DNA of 22,014 nt. It comes from Cypionkella sp. Lineage in GTDB: Bacteria > Pseudomonadota > Alphaproteobacteria > Rhodobacterales > Rhodobacteraceae. Under the pieces are notes generated by a model, which ran no database searches, was not told where the DNA came from, and saw nothing but the letters and a program-made list of their open reading frames with translations. Below are positions 1 through 7,916 of the stretch, in pieces (within the stretch, counting starts at the first letter, position 1; the number at the start of each line of letters is the position of its first letter). The translations under genes were made by a program, and so were the position numbers. The stretch covers positions 1 through 22,014 of the forward strand of contig JAGPBG010000001.1 of the NCBI GenBank assembly GCA_018063485.1. The letters run 5' to 3'.

Positions 1-1
1 C

Positions 2-331
2 AGCACACCTGATCGCCTGATCGGCGTGGAGGTCAACGGTGTCACCGAGGCTTCACTGCATATCTCGGAAACCGATGCCAATGGCGTGGCCACCATGCGT
101 GCGCTGGACGGCGTTGATATCCCCGTCGGCGATACGGCAGTTCTGGAGCCCGGTGCCATGCATGTCATGCTGATGGGGCTGACAGCCCCTCTGTTGGCGG
201 GCGATATGGTGCCTGCAACCCTGATCTTCGAGAAGGCCGGGCGGGTTCAGATCGAACTCATGGTTCTGAATGCCGATGGCACCGAGGCCCCGATGGACCA
301 TTCCAAGATGGACCACTCCACCACGCCTTAA
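2..331 (+). CDS. PCu(A)C-type periplasmic copper chaperone, 3' part (5' end cut by window)
   Basis: An open frame runs from the left edge to a TAA at 329-331, about 109 residues, with no start inside the window that fits the family; the GTG at 26 is internal. It matches the C-terminal half of PCu(A)C proteins, periplasmic cupredoxin-like chaperones that deliver Cu(I) to the CuA/CuB sites of cytochrome oxidases and related enzymes. The family hallmark MHVMLMGL, with a copper-binding His and Met, is at about residues 46-53 counted from the left edge plus eight. It is followed by the typical segment of a GD-x-VP turn, a FEKAG strand and a closing beta strand. The tail is His/Met rich (MDHSKMDHS), a second copper-binding element often present in this family. 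The signal peptide and N-terminal part must lie upstream. Its stop overlaps the stop of the oppositely oriented soeC gene. Family certain; exact partner oxidase unknown. Confidence 0.85.
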   Translation, partial: STPDRLIGVEVNGVTEASLHISETDANGVATMRALDGVDIPVGDTAVLEPGAMHVMLMGLTAPLLAGDMVPATLIFEKAGRVQIELMVLNADGTEAPMDHSKMDHSTTP

Positions 332-1203
332 CGCGCGCCGTAATACAGGCCGACCACATGCTCGGCCTCGGCAAAAAACAACCAGCGCGCGGCAAAGGCC
401 CCGGTCAGATGACAGGCAATTGCCGCGCCAACCGCGATCAGGCTGGCCGGAAACAGCGCCAGAATGATCGCAGGCAGCGCCGCCGCCATAATCAAGGCAA
501 TCAACCGCAGCTTTTGCGCATGTTTGCGCCCGACCACGAAAATCATCTCGCGCAGCAGGTAATTCCCCGCCGTGTGCGCTTGCTCGAACACCGTCACCTC
601 ACCGATCCGGTTCAGCCCGGTGGCAGTGCCAAGGCTTTGCGCCCGCCGTCTGAACTGCCCATCCCCGATCTGCCAAACCAGCAGCAGCAACAGCCCCAGC
701 GCCGCACAAAACGCCGCCGCCAACCGCACTTGCCCGGCCAGAATCGCACCACCAGTCAGGGCAAAGCCCATGAACATCAACGGCGTGATCCAATGATGCC
801 AGCGCGGAACCGCCTTGATCTGCGTGTAGATCATCGAGGTGGTGAACACCGTGACCAGTGCCAGAACCGCGCCAATCACCCCAATTTCGCGCGGCCAGCC
901 CAAGCCCAACCAATCCGACAGCGCCACCGGAGCAAGGATCAGCAAAGTCGCCACCGAGGCCCAGGCCTCCCGGCTCAACCACGAGGTTTGCCACTGCGTA
1001 AACGCCCGCAAGGCCCGCTGCGGATTGCCCAAGTGAAAGGTCGAGGCAAGCAGACCGATAACTGCAAAGCCATAGCCGATCCCCCACAGGATAAACGCAT
1101 AGACTCCCTGCGGCTGCACCAGACCCGCCCCCAGATAGGCCAGAAAGCCAAAGCCAAGCCCCGAAAACACCGAGAAAATGATAACCGAAGGCGCCGGATG
1201 CAT
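328..1203 (-). CDS. soeC: SoeC-like membrane anchor subunit (DmsC family) of sulfite dehydrogenase
   Basis: The product has 291 residues and is almost entirely hydrophobic, with about eight predicted membrane segments. It belongs to the DmsC anchor family, which exchanges electrons between an iron-sulfur subunit and the quinone pool. The first segments are followed by a conserved-looking stretch, FHLGNPQRALRAFTQW and then SWLSREAW (about residues 56-80), typical of SoeC/DmsC anchors. The start ATG (1201-1203) overlaps the soeB stop in ATGA form, so the two are translationally coupled; the upstream GGGGAA is a weak ribosome site. It is the last gene of the operon. In SoeABC the complex faces the cytoplasm and SoeC passes electrons from sulfite to quinone. 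The family is clear; the SoeC rather than generic DmsC name rests on the operon partners and the nearby tpa gene. Confidence 0.8.
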   Translation of the reverse strand: MHPAPSVIIFSVFSGLGFGFLAYLGAGLVQPQGVYAFILWGIGYGFAVIGLLASTFHLGNPQRALRAFTQWQTSWLSREAWASVATLLILAPVALSDWLGLGWPREIGVIGAVLALVTVFTTSMIYTQIKAVPRWHHWITPLMFMGFALTGGAILAGQVRLAAAFCAALGLLLLLVWQIGDGQFRRRAQSLGTATGLNRIGEVTVFEQAHTAGNYLLREMIFVVGRKHAQKLRLIALIMAAALPAIILALFPASLIAVGAAIACHLTGAFAARWLFFAEAEHVVGLYYGAR

Positions 1204-1940
1204 CAGATTTTCCCCAACACGCGGTCAAGCCATCCGGCAATCCCGCTGGCCTTGATATCCAAGAGCGGTGCCAACACGCTTGCCTCATGCGGGCGGTCTT
1301 TGGGGCGCGGCGGCAGATACCGGTTCACCGGCCTGGTGCCCATATCCGGCATCAACGCAAAGCCCCCCCGCTCGGCGCTCAACTTGCTCACCTTGCTTTC
1401 CGGGTCAGCGAAATCGCCAAAATGGCGCGCGCCAGTCGGGCAGCCGCGCACGCAGGCAGGTTCGCGGTCCTCTGGGGCCAAGTTTTCATTGTAAATCCGG
1501 TCCACGCAAAGCGTGCATTTCTTCATTACCCCCGCCGCCGCATCCATCTCACGCGCACCGTAAGGGCAGGCCCAGGCGCACAGCCCGCAGCCGATGCAGG
1601 CGCTCTCGTTGACCAGCACAATCCCATCCTCGGCTCGCTTGTAACTCGCCCCGGTTGGGCAAACGGTAACGCAAGGCGCATCCTCACAATGCAGGCACGA
1701 GCGCGGGAAATTGATGATTTGTGCAGCACCTTCAGCAGGTTGTACCTCATAGCTGTGAACTCGGTTCAAGAAGACGCCCGAAGGCTCTGCCCCGTAAGGG
1801 TTTTGATCCGACAAGGGCACGCCATACCCCTGATCATTCCAGCCCTTGCAAGCTGTCACACAGGCCTGACAGCCCACACAGGTATCCAGATCAATCGCCA
1901 GTCCCAGCATTTTGGCGGTGCTTTGCGGCAGACTTGTCAT
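1203..1940 (-). CDS. soeB: SoeB-like iron-sulfur subunit (DmsB/NrfC type, four [4Fe-4S] motifs)
   Basis: This 245-residue ferredoxin-like electron-transfer subunit has four cysteine groups. The first, CVGCQACVTAC, begins at residue 21. The others are CLHCEDAPCVTVC, CIGCGLCAWAC and CTLC followed by ACVRGC. This is the full DmsB/SoeB pattern, with all cluster positions occupied by Cys. It would carry electrons from the molybdenum subunit to the membrane anchor. The start ATG at 1938-1940 overlaps the soeA stop (ATGA), and GAGGA lies about 7 bases upstream as its ribosome site; a second Met at residue 11 is less well placed. There is no Tat or Sec signal, which agrees with a cytoplasmic complex. 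Alternative: iron-sulfur subunit of another molybdopterin oxidoreductase of the same family. Confidence 0.85.
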   Translation of the reverse strand: MTSLPQSTAKMLGLAIDLDTCVGCQACVTACKGWNDQGYGVPLSDQNPYGAEPSGVFLNRVHSYEVQPAEGAAQIINFPRSCLHCEDAPCVTVCPTGASYKRAEDGIVLVNESACIGCGLCAWACPYGAREMDAAAGVMKKCTLCVDRIYNENLAPEDREPACVRGCPTGARHFGDFADPESKVSKLSAERGGFALMPDMGTRPVNRYLPPRPKDRPHEASVLAPLLDIKASGIAGWLDRVLGKI

Positions 1941-4699
1941 GCGCGGTCCTCTCCCTTTGGCACCACACGTGAGATCGGCGCAAAGGCCGGCTCCGCATGA
2001 GTCCGCGGCCCCACCCGCTCGATCTTTACCCGCAAATCGAACCAGGCCGCCTGCCCCGTCACCGGATCGGAATTGCTCACCCGTCCCTGCCCGGCCCGCA
2101 GTTCGGATATCAGATGGTTCAGCAAAAACCCCGTCGTCGCCTCAGACGCGCCCTCATCCAACGCCCAAGCCGCCTTGCGTTTGCCAATCGCGTTCCAAGT
2201 CCAGACCGTGTTCTCGTTCAGCGCCGCCATATGCGCCACCGGCACCACGATCTGACCATTCGTCGAACTCACCCGCGCGTAGTCTCCGGCCTCAAACCCG
2301 TGCTCGGCCCAAATCTTGCTTGGCAGATATAGGAAATTCGTCCCCCGGATCTGGCGCAACCACGCGTTCTGGCTGCCCCAGGAGTGATACATATCCATCG
2401 GCCGCTGGGTCAGCGCATGAACGGTAAATCCGGGCTCTTCGGCATAGGGCGAATACCAGACCGGCAGCGGGTCCATCGCGACTTTCAACTGCGCCCGCAA
2501 ATGCTCGGGCGGTTGATGCGCGCCCAAACCCTCGGCGGCCATTTGAAACCTTCGCAAAGGCTCGGACCAGATGGTGAAAAGATAAGGCTGTGGCGTCTCG
2601 AACAGCGAAACCTTCACCGCCCAATCCTGATAGGCGCTGTTCCAAGGCTTGTAAAACGCGGCCTCCTCGGGAACATGCGCCTGATAATATCCGCCGTTTT
2701 CAATATAGCGCTGCAACTGCTCGGGGTTCGCCTCGCCCCGCCCCTCGGCGCTGCCATCCCCGCGAAAGCCCATCAGCGGCCCCACACCGGGCCTGCGGAT
2801 ATGGCTCACGATGTAATCGGCGTAATCCTTGAACTTCGCCGTTCCATCCGCGTTGACCATCGGCGCAAGCCCCAGCCGCACGCCCAGATCGAGCAACACC
2901 GACTGGAACCCGCGCACATCGCGGTCGGGCTCCACCACTGGCCAGCGAATGGAATCCCCCGCCGCATCGGGTTCCGAAATCGGGCGATCCAGCAAGGAGA
3001 TACAATCATGCCGCTCAAGATAGGTGGTATCTGGCAAGATCAGATCGGCATAGGCCACCATCTCGGAGGCATAGGCATCCGAATAGATGATGCGCGGGAT
3101 CACATACTCGCCATCTTCGCCCTTATCCGTCAACATCTCCATCACGCGCGCTGAATTCATTGAAGAATTCCACGCCATATTCGCCATATAGAGAAACAGC
3201 GTGTCGATCTTATAGGGATCACCCGCATGGGCATTGGGGATCAGCATATGCATCAACCCATGGGCCGACAGCGGATTTTCCCAAGTGAACGCCTTGTCGA
3301 TCCGCGCCGGCGAGCCATCGGGCAGCAGCGCCAGTTGATCCGGCCCGCGCACATAGCCCAGATGCGGGCCAGACAAGGGCTTGCCCGGAACGCTCACAAA
3401 ATGCGGCGTCGGATGCGCCTCAACGGGTTTGGGATAGGGCGGTTTCAACCGATAGCCGCCCGGCACCTCCACCGTGCCCAGAACGATCTGCAACAGATGC
3501 AGCGCGCGGGCGGTCTGAAAGCCGTTGGAATGGGCCGAAATTCCGCGCATTGCGTGGAACGACACCGGACGCCCCAGCATCTTGGCATGGGAATTGCCAC
3601 GAAAATCCACCCAAGGCTGATCAATCTCGATCGCCTGATCAAAGGCTACCCGCGCCATTTCCGCAGCCAAGCCCCTGATCCGCGCCGCAGGAATCCCGCA
3701 GGCGCCTGCCACCGCTTCAGGCGCATAATCGGGCGACAGATACCGCTCGGCCATATGCTGAAATACCGTGCGATTGCCCTGATACACCGCGCCCAGGTCA
3801 GGCTCTACCCCCTTGCCATCCCAAGGCGCAGGTGCCCCCGAACGCCGATCAATCACGAAAGGCTGGCTTTCGGCATTGCGCGCGATCAGGCCTTTTTCCG
3901 GCCCCTCTTCCACCACCAGCAAAGGCGCATTGGTGAATTGTGCCAGATAGTTAAGGTCAATCTTGCCTGCCTCGAACAGGCAATGAATCAGGCTCAGGAT
4001 CAGCAATCCATCGGTGCCGGGCGTGATGCCATACCAATCATCGGCAATTGCATTATAGCCGGTGCGGATCGGGTTCACGCCGATCACCTTTGCCCCGCGC
4101 GCCTTCAACTTGCCAAGGCCGATCTTGATCGGATTGCTGTCGTGATCCTCGGCCACGCCAAACAGCACAAACAGCTTGGTGCGCTCCCAATCGGGCTGAC
4201 CGAACTCCCAAAACGCGCCGCCGATAGTGTAAATTCCACCCGCCGCCATATTGACCGAGCAAAACCCGCCATGTGCTGCATAATTCGGTGTCCCGAACGC
4301 CTGCGCCCACCAGCCGGTGAAACTTTGCGACTGGTCGCGCCCGGTGAAAAACGCGAACCTCTCCGGTGCGGTTTCGCGCAGAGGTTTCATCCAGGATACC
4401 GCCAGTTCCAAAGCCTCATCCCACGAGATTTCCTCAAACGCCCCCGACCCGCGCGGCCCAACGCGCCGCAAAGGCGCACGCAACCGGCTGGGCGCAGTCA
4501 CCTGCATGATGCCGCTTGCGCCTTTGGCACAAAGCACACCCTTGTTGATCGGATGGTCGCGATTGCCCTCGATATAGCTGACGCGCCCGCCTTTCAGATG
4601 CACATTGATGCCGCAACGACAGGCGCACATGTAACAGGTGGTCTTGCGAATTTCCTCTGACACCGGCGGCGACAGATCGAGTTTCGGCTGCACGGTCAT
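1937..4699 (-). CDS. soeA: SoeA-like molybdopterin-dependent sulfite dehydrogenase, catalytic subunit
   Basis: The product is a large DMSO-reductase-family molybdoenzyme of 920 residues. Near the N terminus a [4Fe-4S] motif C22-x2-C25-x3-C29-x27-C57 is visible, followed by the bis-MGD binding domains and a C-terminal molybdopterin-dinucleotide domain (about residues 790-900). Cys147, in the context HGGFCSVN, sits where the family places its molybdenum ligand, so it is the likely ligand (inference). There is no twin-arginine signal, as expected for the cytoplasmic SoeABC sulfite dehydrogenase, which oxidises sulfite to sulfate with quinone as acceptor. I chose the ATG at 4697-4699 over an in-frame ATG 31 codons upstream because the extra residues look non-coding and the family starts shortly before the Cys motif; the ribosome site (AGGA, about 11 bases upstream) is weak. 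First gene of soeABC. Other substrates such as thiosulfate or polysulfide are not excluded, but the nearby taurine gene favours sulfite. Confidence 0.8.
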   Translation of the reverse strand: MTVQPKLDLSPPVSEEIRKTTCYMCACRCGINVHLKGGRVSYIEGNRDHPINKGVLCAKGASGIMQVTAPSRLRAPLRRVGPRGSGAFEEISWDEALELAVSWMKPLRETAPERFAFFTGRDQSQSFTGWWAQAFGTPNYAAHGGFCSVNMAAGGIYTIGGAFWEFGQPDWERTKLFVLFGVAEDHDSNPIKIGLGKLKARGAKVIGVNPIRTGYNAIADDWYGITPGTDGLLILSLIHCLFEAGKIDLNYLAQFTNAPLLVVEEGPEKGLIARNAESQPFVIDRRSGAPAPWDGKGVEPDLGAVYQGNRTVFQHMAERYLSPDYAPEAVAGACGIPAARIRGLAAEMARVAFDQAIEIDQPWVDFRGNSHAKMLGRPVSFHAMRGISAHSNGFQTARALHLLQIVLGTVEVPGGYRLKPPYPKPVEAHPTPHFVSVPGKPLSGPHLGYVRGPDQLALLPDGSPARIDKAFTWENPLSAHGLMHMLIPNAHAGDPYKIDTLFLYMANMAWNSSMNSARVMEMLTDKGEDGEYVIPRIIYSDAYASEMVAYADLILPDTTYLERHDCISLLDRPISEPDAAGDSIRWPVVEPDRDVRGFQSVLLDLGVRLGLAPMVNADGTAKFKDYADYIVSHIRRPGVGPLMGFRGDGSAEGRGEANPEQLQRYIENGGYYQAHVPEEAAFYKPWNSAYQDWAVKVSLFETPQPYLFTIWSEPLRRFQMAAEGLGAHQPPEHLRAQLKVAMDPLPVWYSPYAEEPGFTVHALTQRPMDMYHSWGSQNAWLRQIRGTNFLYLPSKIWAEHGFEAGDYARVSSTNGQIVVPVAHMAALNENTVWTWNAIGKRKAAWALDEGASEATTGFLLNHLISELRAGQGRVSNSDPVTGQAAWFDLRVKIERVGPRTHAEPAFAPISRVVPKGEDRA

Positions 4700-4804
4700 C
4701 GGGGCGATATCCTGCCTGTGGTTATGCGTCTTTTGTCGCAGTCTGGCCCGAAAGCCGTTCCATGAACAAGCGCGAAACCACGCAAAAATCATAAATCTGC
4801 GCCA

Positions 4805-4818
4805 TTCCTTGAAAGGAA
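4805..4818. repeat. Short palindrome upstream of soeA, candidate operator
   Basis: TTCCTTGAAAGGAA is a perfect 6-base inverted repeat with a 2-base centre. An outer, interrupted GCGC...GCGC pair (4799-4802 and 4824-4827) extends the dyad. It lies 106-119 bases before the soeA start codon, a plausible place for a regulator site. No known regulator consensus was recognised. Confidence 0.35.
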
Positions 4819-4916
4819 GTAATGCGCTTTGGGCCTGATTCGGAAAAATCGTCCATTGGGGTAGTTACGAAAACCCGACGACCGTATACCATTAGGCCAC
4901 CGCAGAAACCGCGCCA

Positions 4917-4961
4917 AGGCCCGATCCTATTGGACATGAAAAAGCGTGTTTAGGCCCGATC
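4917..4961. repeat. 10-base direct repeat AGGCCCGATC, two copies
   Basis: AGGCCCGATC occurs at 4917-4926 and again at 4952-4961, 35 bases apart start to start. A related GGGCCTGATT lies at 4830-4839. The spacing is not a whole number of helical turns (about 3.3), so this may be chance; two copies in a non-coding gap are worth noting but not strong evidence of a binding site. Confidence 0.25.
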
Positions 4962-5321
4962 TGGTGCATAAATGGTATGGAGATCAGTCAGCACACGCGC
5001 CAAAATCACCCCGACGCCCTATCCCGGCCATCGGCGTTACCAACACTGACATTTCTGTGTCCCGAGCCTGTCGGGAATGGTGTCAACGTGATCATGGAAG
5101 GCCTTGTGCGGCCCTACTTTCAGAGCGTAGCCCGTTTGGTTTCAAGAGCGGGTTACCGTTTCAGCATAACACAAATTGCGGATAAAACAACAAGAACACG
5201 CCAGCCGGAAATCCTGTTGCCGAAATGCCCAAAACACCGCCCAAAAATTAAAACCCCCCAAACGAACACAAGCAACCCATTGATTTCAAAGGGTCTTAAT
5301 GTCGTCGCACATAAGCGCAGG

Positions 5322-5354
5322 AAAAAGCCGCGCGCAAACTCCCTCGCGCGCGGC
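5322..5354 (-). terminator. Strong intrinsic terminator of tpa
   Basis: Read on the - strand, a perfect 9-base stem GCCGCGCGC / GCGCGCGGC (plus-strand 5346-5354 and 5327-5335) closes a 10-base loop and is followed at once by five T residues (5326-5322). It begins about 20 bases after the tpa stop codon. This is a textbook Rho-independent terminator and separates tpa from soeABC, so the two are unlikely to share a long transcript. Confidence 0.9.
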
Positions 5355-5373
5355 CCGATTTCTTGCGCCGGTT

Positions 5374-6753
5374 TCAGCCAAAAACCTTGGTCAGCGCCCG
5401 ATCCATCGCATCCGTGATCTGATCAATATCATCAGGCGTGGCAATCAAGGCCGGAGACAGGCAAAGCGTATTGTTCAACCCCAAAAGCGAGCGGTTGGTC
5501 ATGCCGATGATCACCCCTTGGGCCATGCAATCGGCAACCACGGCAGCAACCATCTTTTCATCCGCAGGCTCTTTGGTGTCCCGATCCTTCACCAGTTCGG
5601 CCCCGTTGAACAGGCCCGCGCCGCGAACATCGCCGATCACCTTATGCTTGTCTTGCAAGGCGCGCAGGTTATCCATCACCCGTGCCCCCATCCGCAACGT
5701 GTTGTCGAGCAGGTTCTCGTCCTCGATGATCCGCATGTTCTCCAGCGCTGCCGCAGGCCCCGAAGTGCAGCCGCCAAAGGTCGAGATATCGCGGAAATAC
5801 GACATCGGATCTGCGGCATCATCCTTGAACATGTCGAACACCGCCTCGGTGGTGACGGTGCAGGAAATCGCGGCATAGCCCGAGGCGACCCCCTTGGCCA
5901 TGGTCACGAAATCAGGCTTGACGCCGTAGTTCTGATAGCCGAACCAGACGCCCGTGCGCCCGACGCCGCAAACGACCTCATCAATATGCAGCAGGATGTT
6001 GTATTTGGTGCAGATTTCCTGCACCCGCTCCCAATAGCCGCGCGGCGGAACAATCACGCCTCCGCCCGCCGTCACCGGCTCCAGCACCAGCGCGCCTACC
6101 GTATCGGGGCCCTCGCGCAAGATCACCTCTTCAATCGCATCTGCGGCGCGGCGGCCGTAATCCTCCACATCCCATTGCTTGCGATACTCAAGGCAGTGCG
6201 GAACCTCGACGAAGCCGGGAGTAAACGGCCCGTATTGCATCGCGCGTTGCGGCTGGCCCGCCGAGGACAGCGCCGTGATCGTGGTGCCATGATAGTCGCG
6301 GTCGCGATACAGGATCTTCCACTTCTTGCCGCCGTGGTGCCGATGCGAGATTTGGCGCACCATCTTGTAGACCTTCTCATTCGCCTCGGACCCAGAGTTC
6401 GAATAGTACACCCGCGTCAGCCCCGGCATCTTTTCGATCAGCTTCTTGGCAAACATCGAACCGGGAATCGTGCCCGCCGAGCCTGCGAAATAGTTCAGCT
6501 TGATCAACTGATCGCGCACCGCATTGGCAATGCTTTCACGGCCATAGCCGACATTGACCGTCCAGACCCCACCCGACACCGCATCGAGATGCTCTTTGCC
6601 CTTGGCATCCCAAACGCGCATCCCCTTGCCTTCGACAATCACGCGCGGATCGACGGTTTCATATTGCTTGTGCTGGCTCAGATGGTGCCAGATATGCTCG
6701 CGGTCCGCCTCAACCACGCCCTCTATGTCGTTCAAAGCGCCAAAGCCTTGCAT
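5374..6753 (-). CDS. tpa: Taurine:pyruvate aminotransferase (class III PLP enzyme)
   Basis: This 459-residue class III (omega) aminotransferase closely follows the Tpa pattern: an N-terminal IWHHLSQHK segment, then VSGGVWTVNVGYGRE, a SNSGSEANE phosphate-binding segment, the HIDEVVCGVGRTG segment with the cofactor Asp, and K287 in MAKGVASGY as the expected Schiff-base lysine. Tpa transfers the amino group of taurine to pyruvate, giving sulfoacetaldehyde and alanine in the cytoplasm, the first step of taurine dissimilation. I chose the ATG at 6751-6753 because AAAGGG sits about 9 bases upstream and the product then has the usual length; an in-frame ATG 28 codons earlier adds a tail unlike the family. 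A strong terminator follows. The next pathway enzyme, sulfoacetaldehyde acetyltransferase (Xsc), is not in the window. A related omega-amino acid transaminase is the main alternative. Confidence 0.85.
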   Translation of the reverse strand: MQGFGALNDIEGVVEADREHIWHHLSQHKQYETVDPRVIVEGKGMRVWDAKGKEHLDAVSGGVWTVNVGYGRESIANAVRDQLIKLNYFAGSAGTIPGSMFAKKLIEKMPGLTRVYYSNSGSEANEKVYKMVRQISHRHHGGKKWKILYRDRDYHGTTITALSSAGQPQRAMQYGPFTPGFVEVPHCLEYRKQWDVEDYGRRAADAIEEVILREGPDTVGALVLEPVTAGGGVIVPPRGYWERVQEICTKYNILLHIDEVVCGVGRTGVWFGYQNYGVKPDFVTMAKGVASGYAAISCTVTTEAVFDMFKDDAADPMSYFRDISTFGGCTSGPAAALENMRIIEDENLLDNTLRMGARVMDNLRALQDKHKVIGDVRGAGLFNGAELVKDRDTKEPADEKMVAAVVADCMAQGVIIGMTNRSLLGLNNTLCLSPALIATPDDIDQITDAMDRALTKVFG

Positions 6754-6994
6754 GATGCTACCCTTTCTCTCCAGCGGCCCACAGCAAAGTGGCCAATTTT
6801 CAGCAGTATAGTCCAGCAATCCAGGCTTTGTCATCAACAGCAGACCGGCACCGGAGGAATTTGATCAAGTTTTGCCAACAAGCCGCGCAGATGACAAGGG
6901 CCGAGCTTGAACAGACCGAGCAAATCATGCTTTTGTTGAAAACCCCGTTCCTGAAAACCTGCCGAGAAAGGCCGATTTCAGCCCGCGAGTCAGG
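6754..6994 (-). promoter_or_regulatory. Leader/promoter region of tpa, downstream of tetR
   Basis: This 241-base non-coding gap separates the regulator stop from the tpa start. The size suggests that tpa has its own promoter here rather than relying only on read-through from the regulator gene. A palindrome TTGATCAA lies at 6861-6868. No confident -35/-10 pair could be assigned. Confidence 0.4.
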
Positions 6995-7005
6995 TCAGAT
7001 CGGCC
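6970..7005 (-). terminator. Weak possible terminator at the end of the tetR-like gene
   Basis: On the - strand a 7-base inverted repeat GGCCGAT / ATCGGCC (7005-6999 and 6976-6970) overlaps the stop codon of the regulator gene and is followed by TTTCTC. The loop is long (22 bases) and the T tract is interrupted, so this would be an inefficient terminator at best. Confidence 0.25.
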
Positions 7006-7648
7006 AAGACAGTCCGCCCTCGCCAAAATGATGTGGAAAAAAGGCGGCGGCGGCACAATAGACCGTTTGCAGCGCCTCTTGCCGCGAATAGTGCGTGGAT
7101 TGCGTCATCATGTCCATCCAGGTGCCTTCGATCGTCAGGCGGATCACCCTGGCTATGCGGTCGGCCCTGCCCGAGTAGCCATGATCAGACAGCAAGCGCG
7201 CGCAGATTTCCTCCATCCGCAGGATATAATTGTCATCGCTTTGTCCGCATTTCTCTTGGTAAAGTGGTCGGCTGGTGGCCTCACCCCAAAAACTGCACCA
7301 TGTTGCAAGCCGCGCCGGGGTGCAGATTTCGGGTCTGAAGTCAGCTTTGATCAAAGCATCAAGTTGTTCTTGCGCAGATGGCCCAGCCCGCTCCAAGGCC
7401 GTTGTCCAATTCTGAAGGTATTCTTCATACAGATAATTCAAGGTTTCCGCCAAAAGCAACTCTTTGGATTTGAAGTGAAAATTCACCAACCCATGCGATA
7501 CGCCGGCGCGATTCGCCACCTCGGTCAAAGTGATGCGGGCATAGCCACGTTGCGCCATCACCTCGATGGTTGCCTCGATCAACTGGGTTCGCCGCGCGCT
7601 GCGCGACTGTTTGCGCAGCGTTGTATCTATTGCATCGCTACCCAACAT
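6995..7648 (-). CDS. TetR-family regulator with BetI-like C-terminal domain
   Basis: The product is a 217-residue TetR-type repressor. The N-terminal DNA-binding region is clear: RRTQLIEATIEVMAQRGYARI leads into the helix-turn-helix TLTEVANRAGVSHGLVNFHF at about residues 40-60. The C-terminal part contains WCSFWGEA and a following segment like the ligand-binding domain of BetI, the choline-responsive repressor, but overall resemblance is only moderate and the ligand is unknown. The start at 7646-7648 is preferred over an ATG eight codons upstream because GGGAGG lies exactly 5 bases before it. The gene is divergent from the E1/acyltransferase pair (268-base gap) and upstream of tpa in the same direction (241-base gap). 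It could control either or both, as well as itself. The usual taurine regulator TauR is a MocR-type protein, so this is not TauR. Confidence 0.85.
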   Translation of the reverse strand: MLGSDAIDTTLRKQSRSARRTQLIEATIEVMAQRGYARITLTEVANRAGVSHGLVNFHFKSKELLLAETLNYLYEEYLQNWTTALERAGPSAQEQLDALIKADFRPEICTPARLATWCSFWGEATSRPLYQEKCGQSDDNYILRMEEICARLLSDHGYSGRADRIARVIRLTIEGTWMDMMTQSTHYSRQEALQTVYCAAAAFFPHHFGEGGLSWPI

Positions 7649-7916
7649 CAATGCCTCCCACCGTTGCGCCATCCCACCCCATCAGCCTATCGCACATTTG
7701 TGAAAAGGGGACGGGTTGCTTGAGCACGGGCGAAAATTTATGCCAACAAGGCCGAAGGGCTGCTGCCCCGGTCCAAATTTCATCATGCCCCCTTCTGGCC
7801 CGGCTTCTATGCGTTTTCCTCATGGGTTTTTGCCTTGAATTGTGGTTCATGTCAGCGTCTCAATGCGTTAACCTGCCAAGGACCGCAGGCTTTGCGGATT
7901 TCGAAAAGGGCAGAGC
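7649..7916. promoter_or_regulatory. Divergent promoter region between tetR-like gene and E1 fusion
   Basis: This 268-base non-coding gap sits between two divergent start codons. It contains the GGGAGG ribosome site of the regulator gene (- strand, 7654-7659) and AAGGG before the E1 start. An inverted repeat CACATTTGTG (7693-7702), 4-base arms around TT, lies 44-54 bases upstream of the regulator start and is a candidate operator. Promoter hexamers could not be assigned with confidence. Confidence 0.4.

Larger units (their letters stand above)
4700..5321. other. Long non-coding gap between soeA and tpa
   Basis: No frame on either strand here looks like a protein: short frames exist, but they have arginine/proline-rich antisense-like composition, no convincing ribosome site and no recognisable motif. 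The stretch is visibly more A+T rich than the flanking genes. It must hold the soeABC promoter, reading leftward. It also contains a palindrome at 4805-4818 and a 10-base direct repeat at 4917-4926 and 4952-4961, listed separately. The tpa terminator forms its right boundary. A small RNA is possible, but no clear terminator for one was seen. Confidence 0.6.

Noticed and set aside
3227..4660. A 477-codon + strand frame opposite soeA
   Set aside because: Antisense shadow of the molybdoenzyme gene with no motif.
4700..4792. Longer N terminus for SoeA (31 extra residues)
   Set aside because: The added residues contain no Tat signal and look like translated upstream DNA; the family begins just before the Cys motif.
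4946..5417. Short + strand frames in the soeA-tpa gap
   Set aside because: No good ribosome site, irregular composition, and the longest runs through the tpa terminator and into the 3' end of tpa.
6754..6837. Longer N terminus for Tpa (28 extra residues)
   Set aside because: No ribosome site and no family similarity in the extra part, whereas the chosen ATG has AAAGGG in place.
5299..6864. A 521-codon + strand frame opposite tpa
   Set aside because: Arg/His/Pro-rich composition, antisense to a clear enzyme gene, no ribosome site.
7345..7361. TTGATCAAAGCATCAA as an FNR-type site
   Set aside because: Spacer is 6 rather than 4 bases and it lies within the tetR-like coding region.
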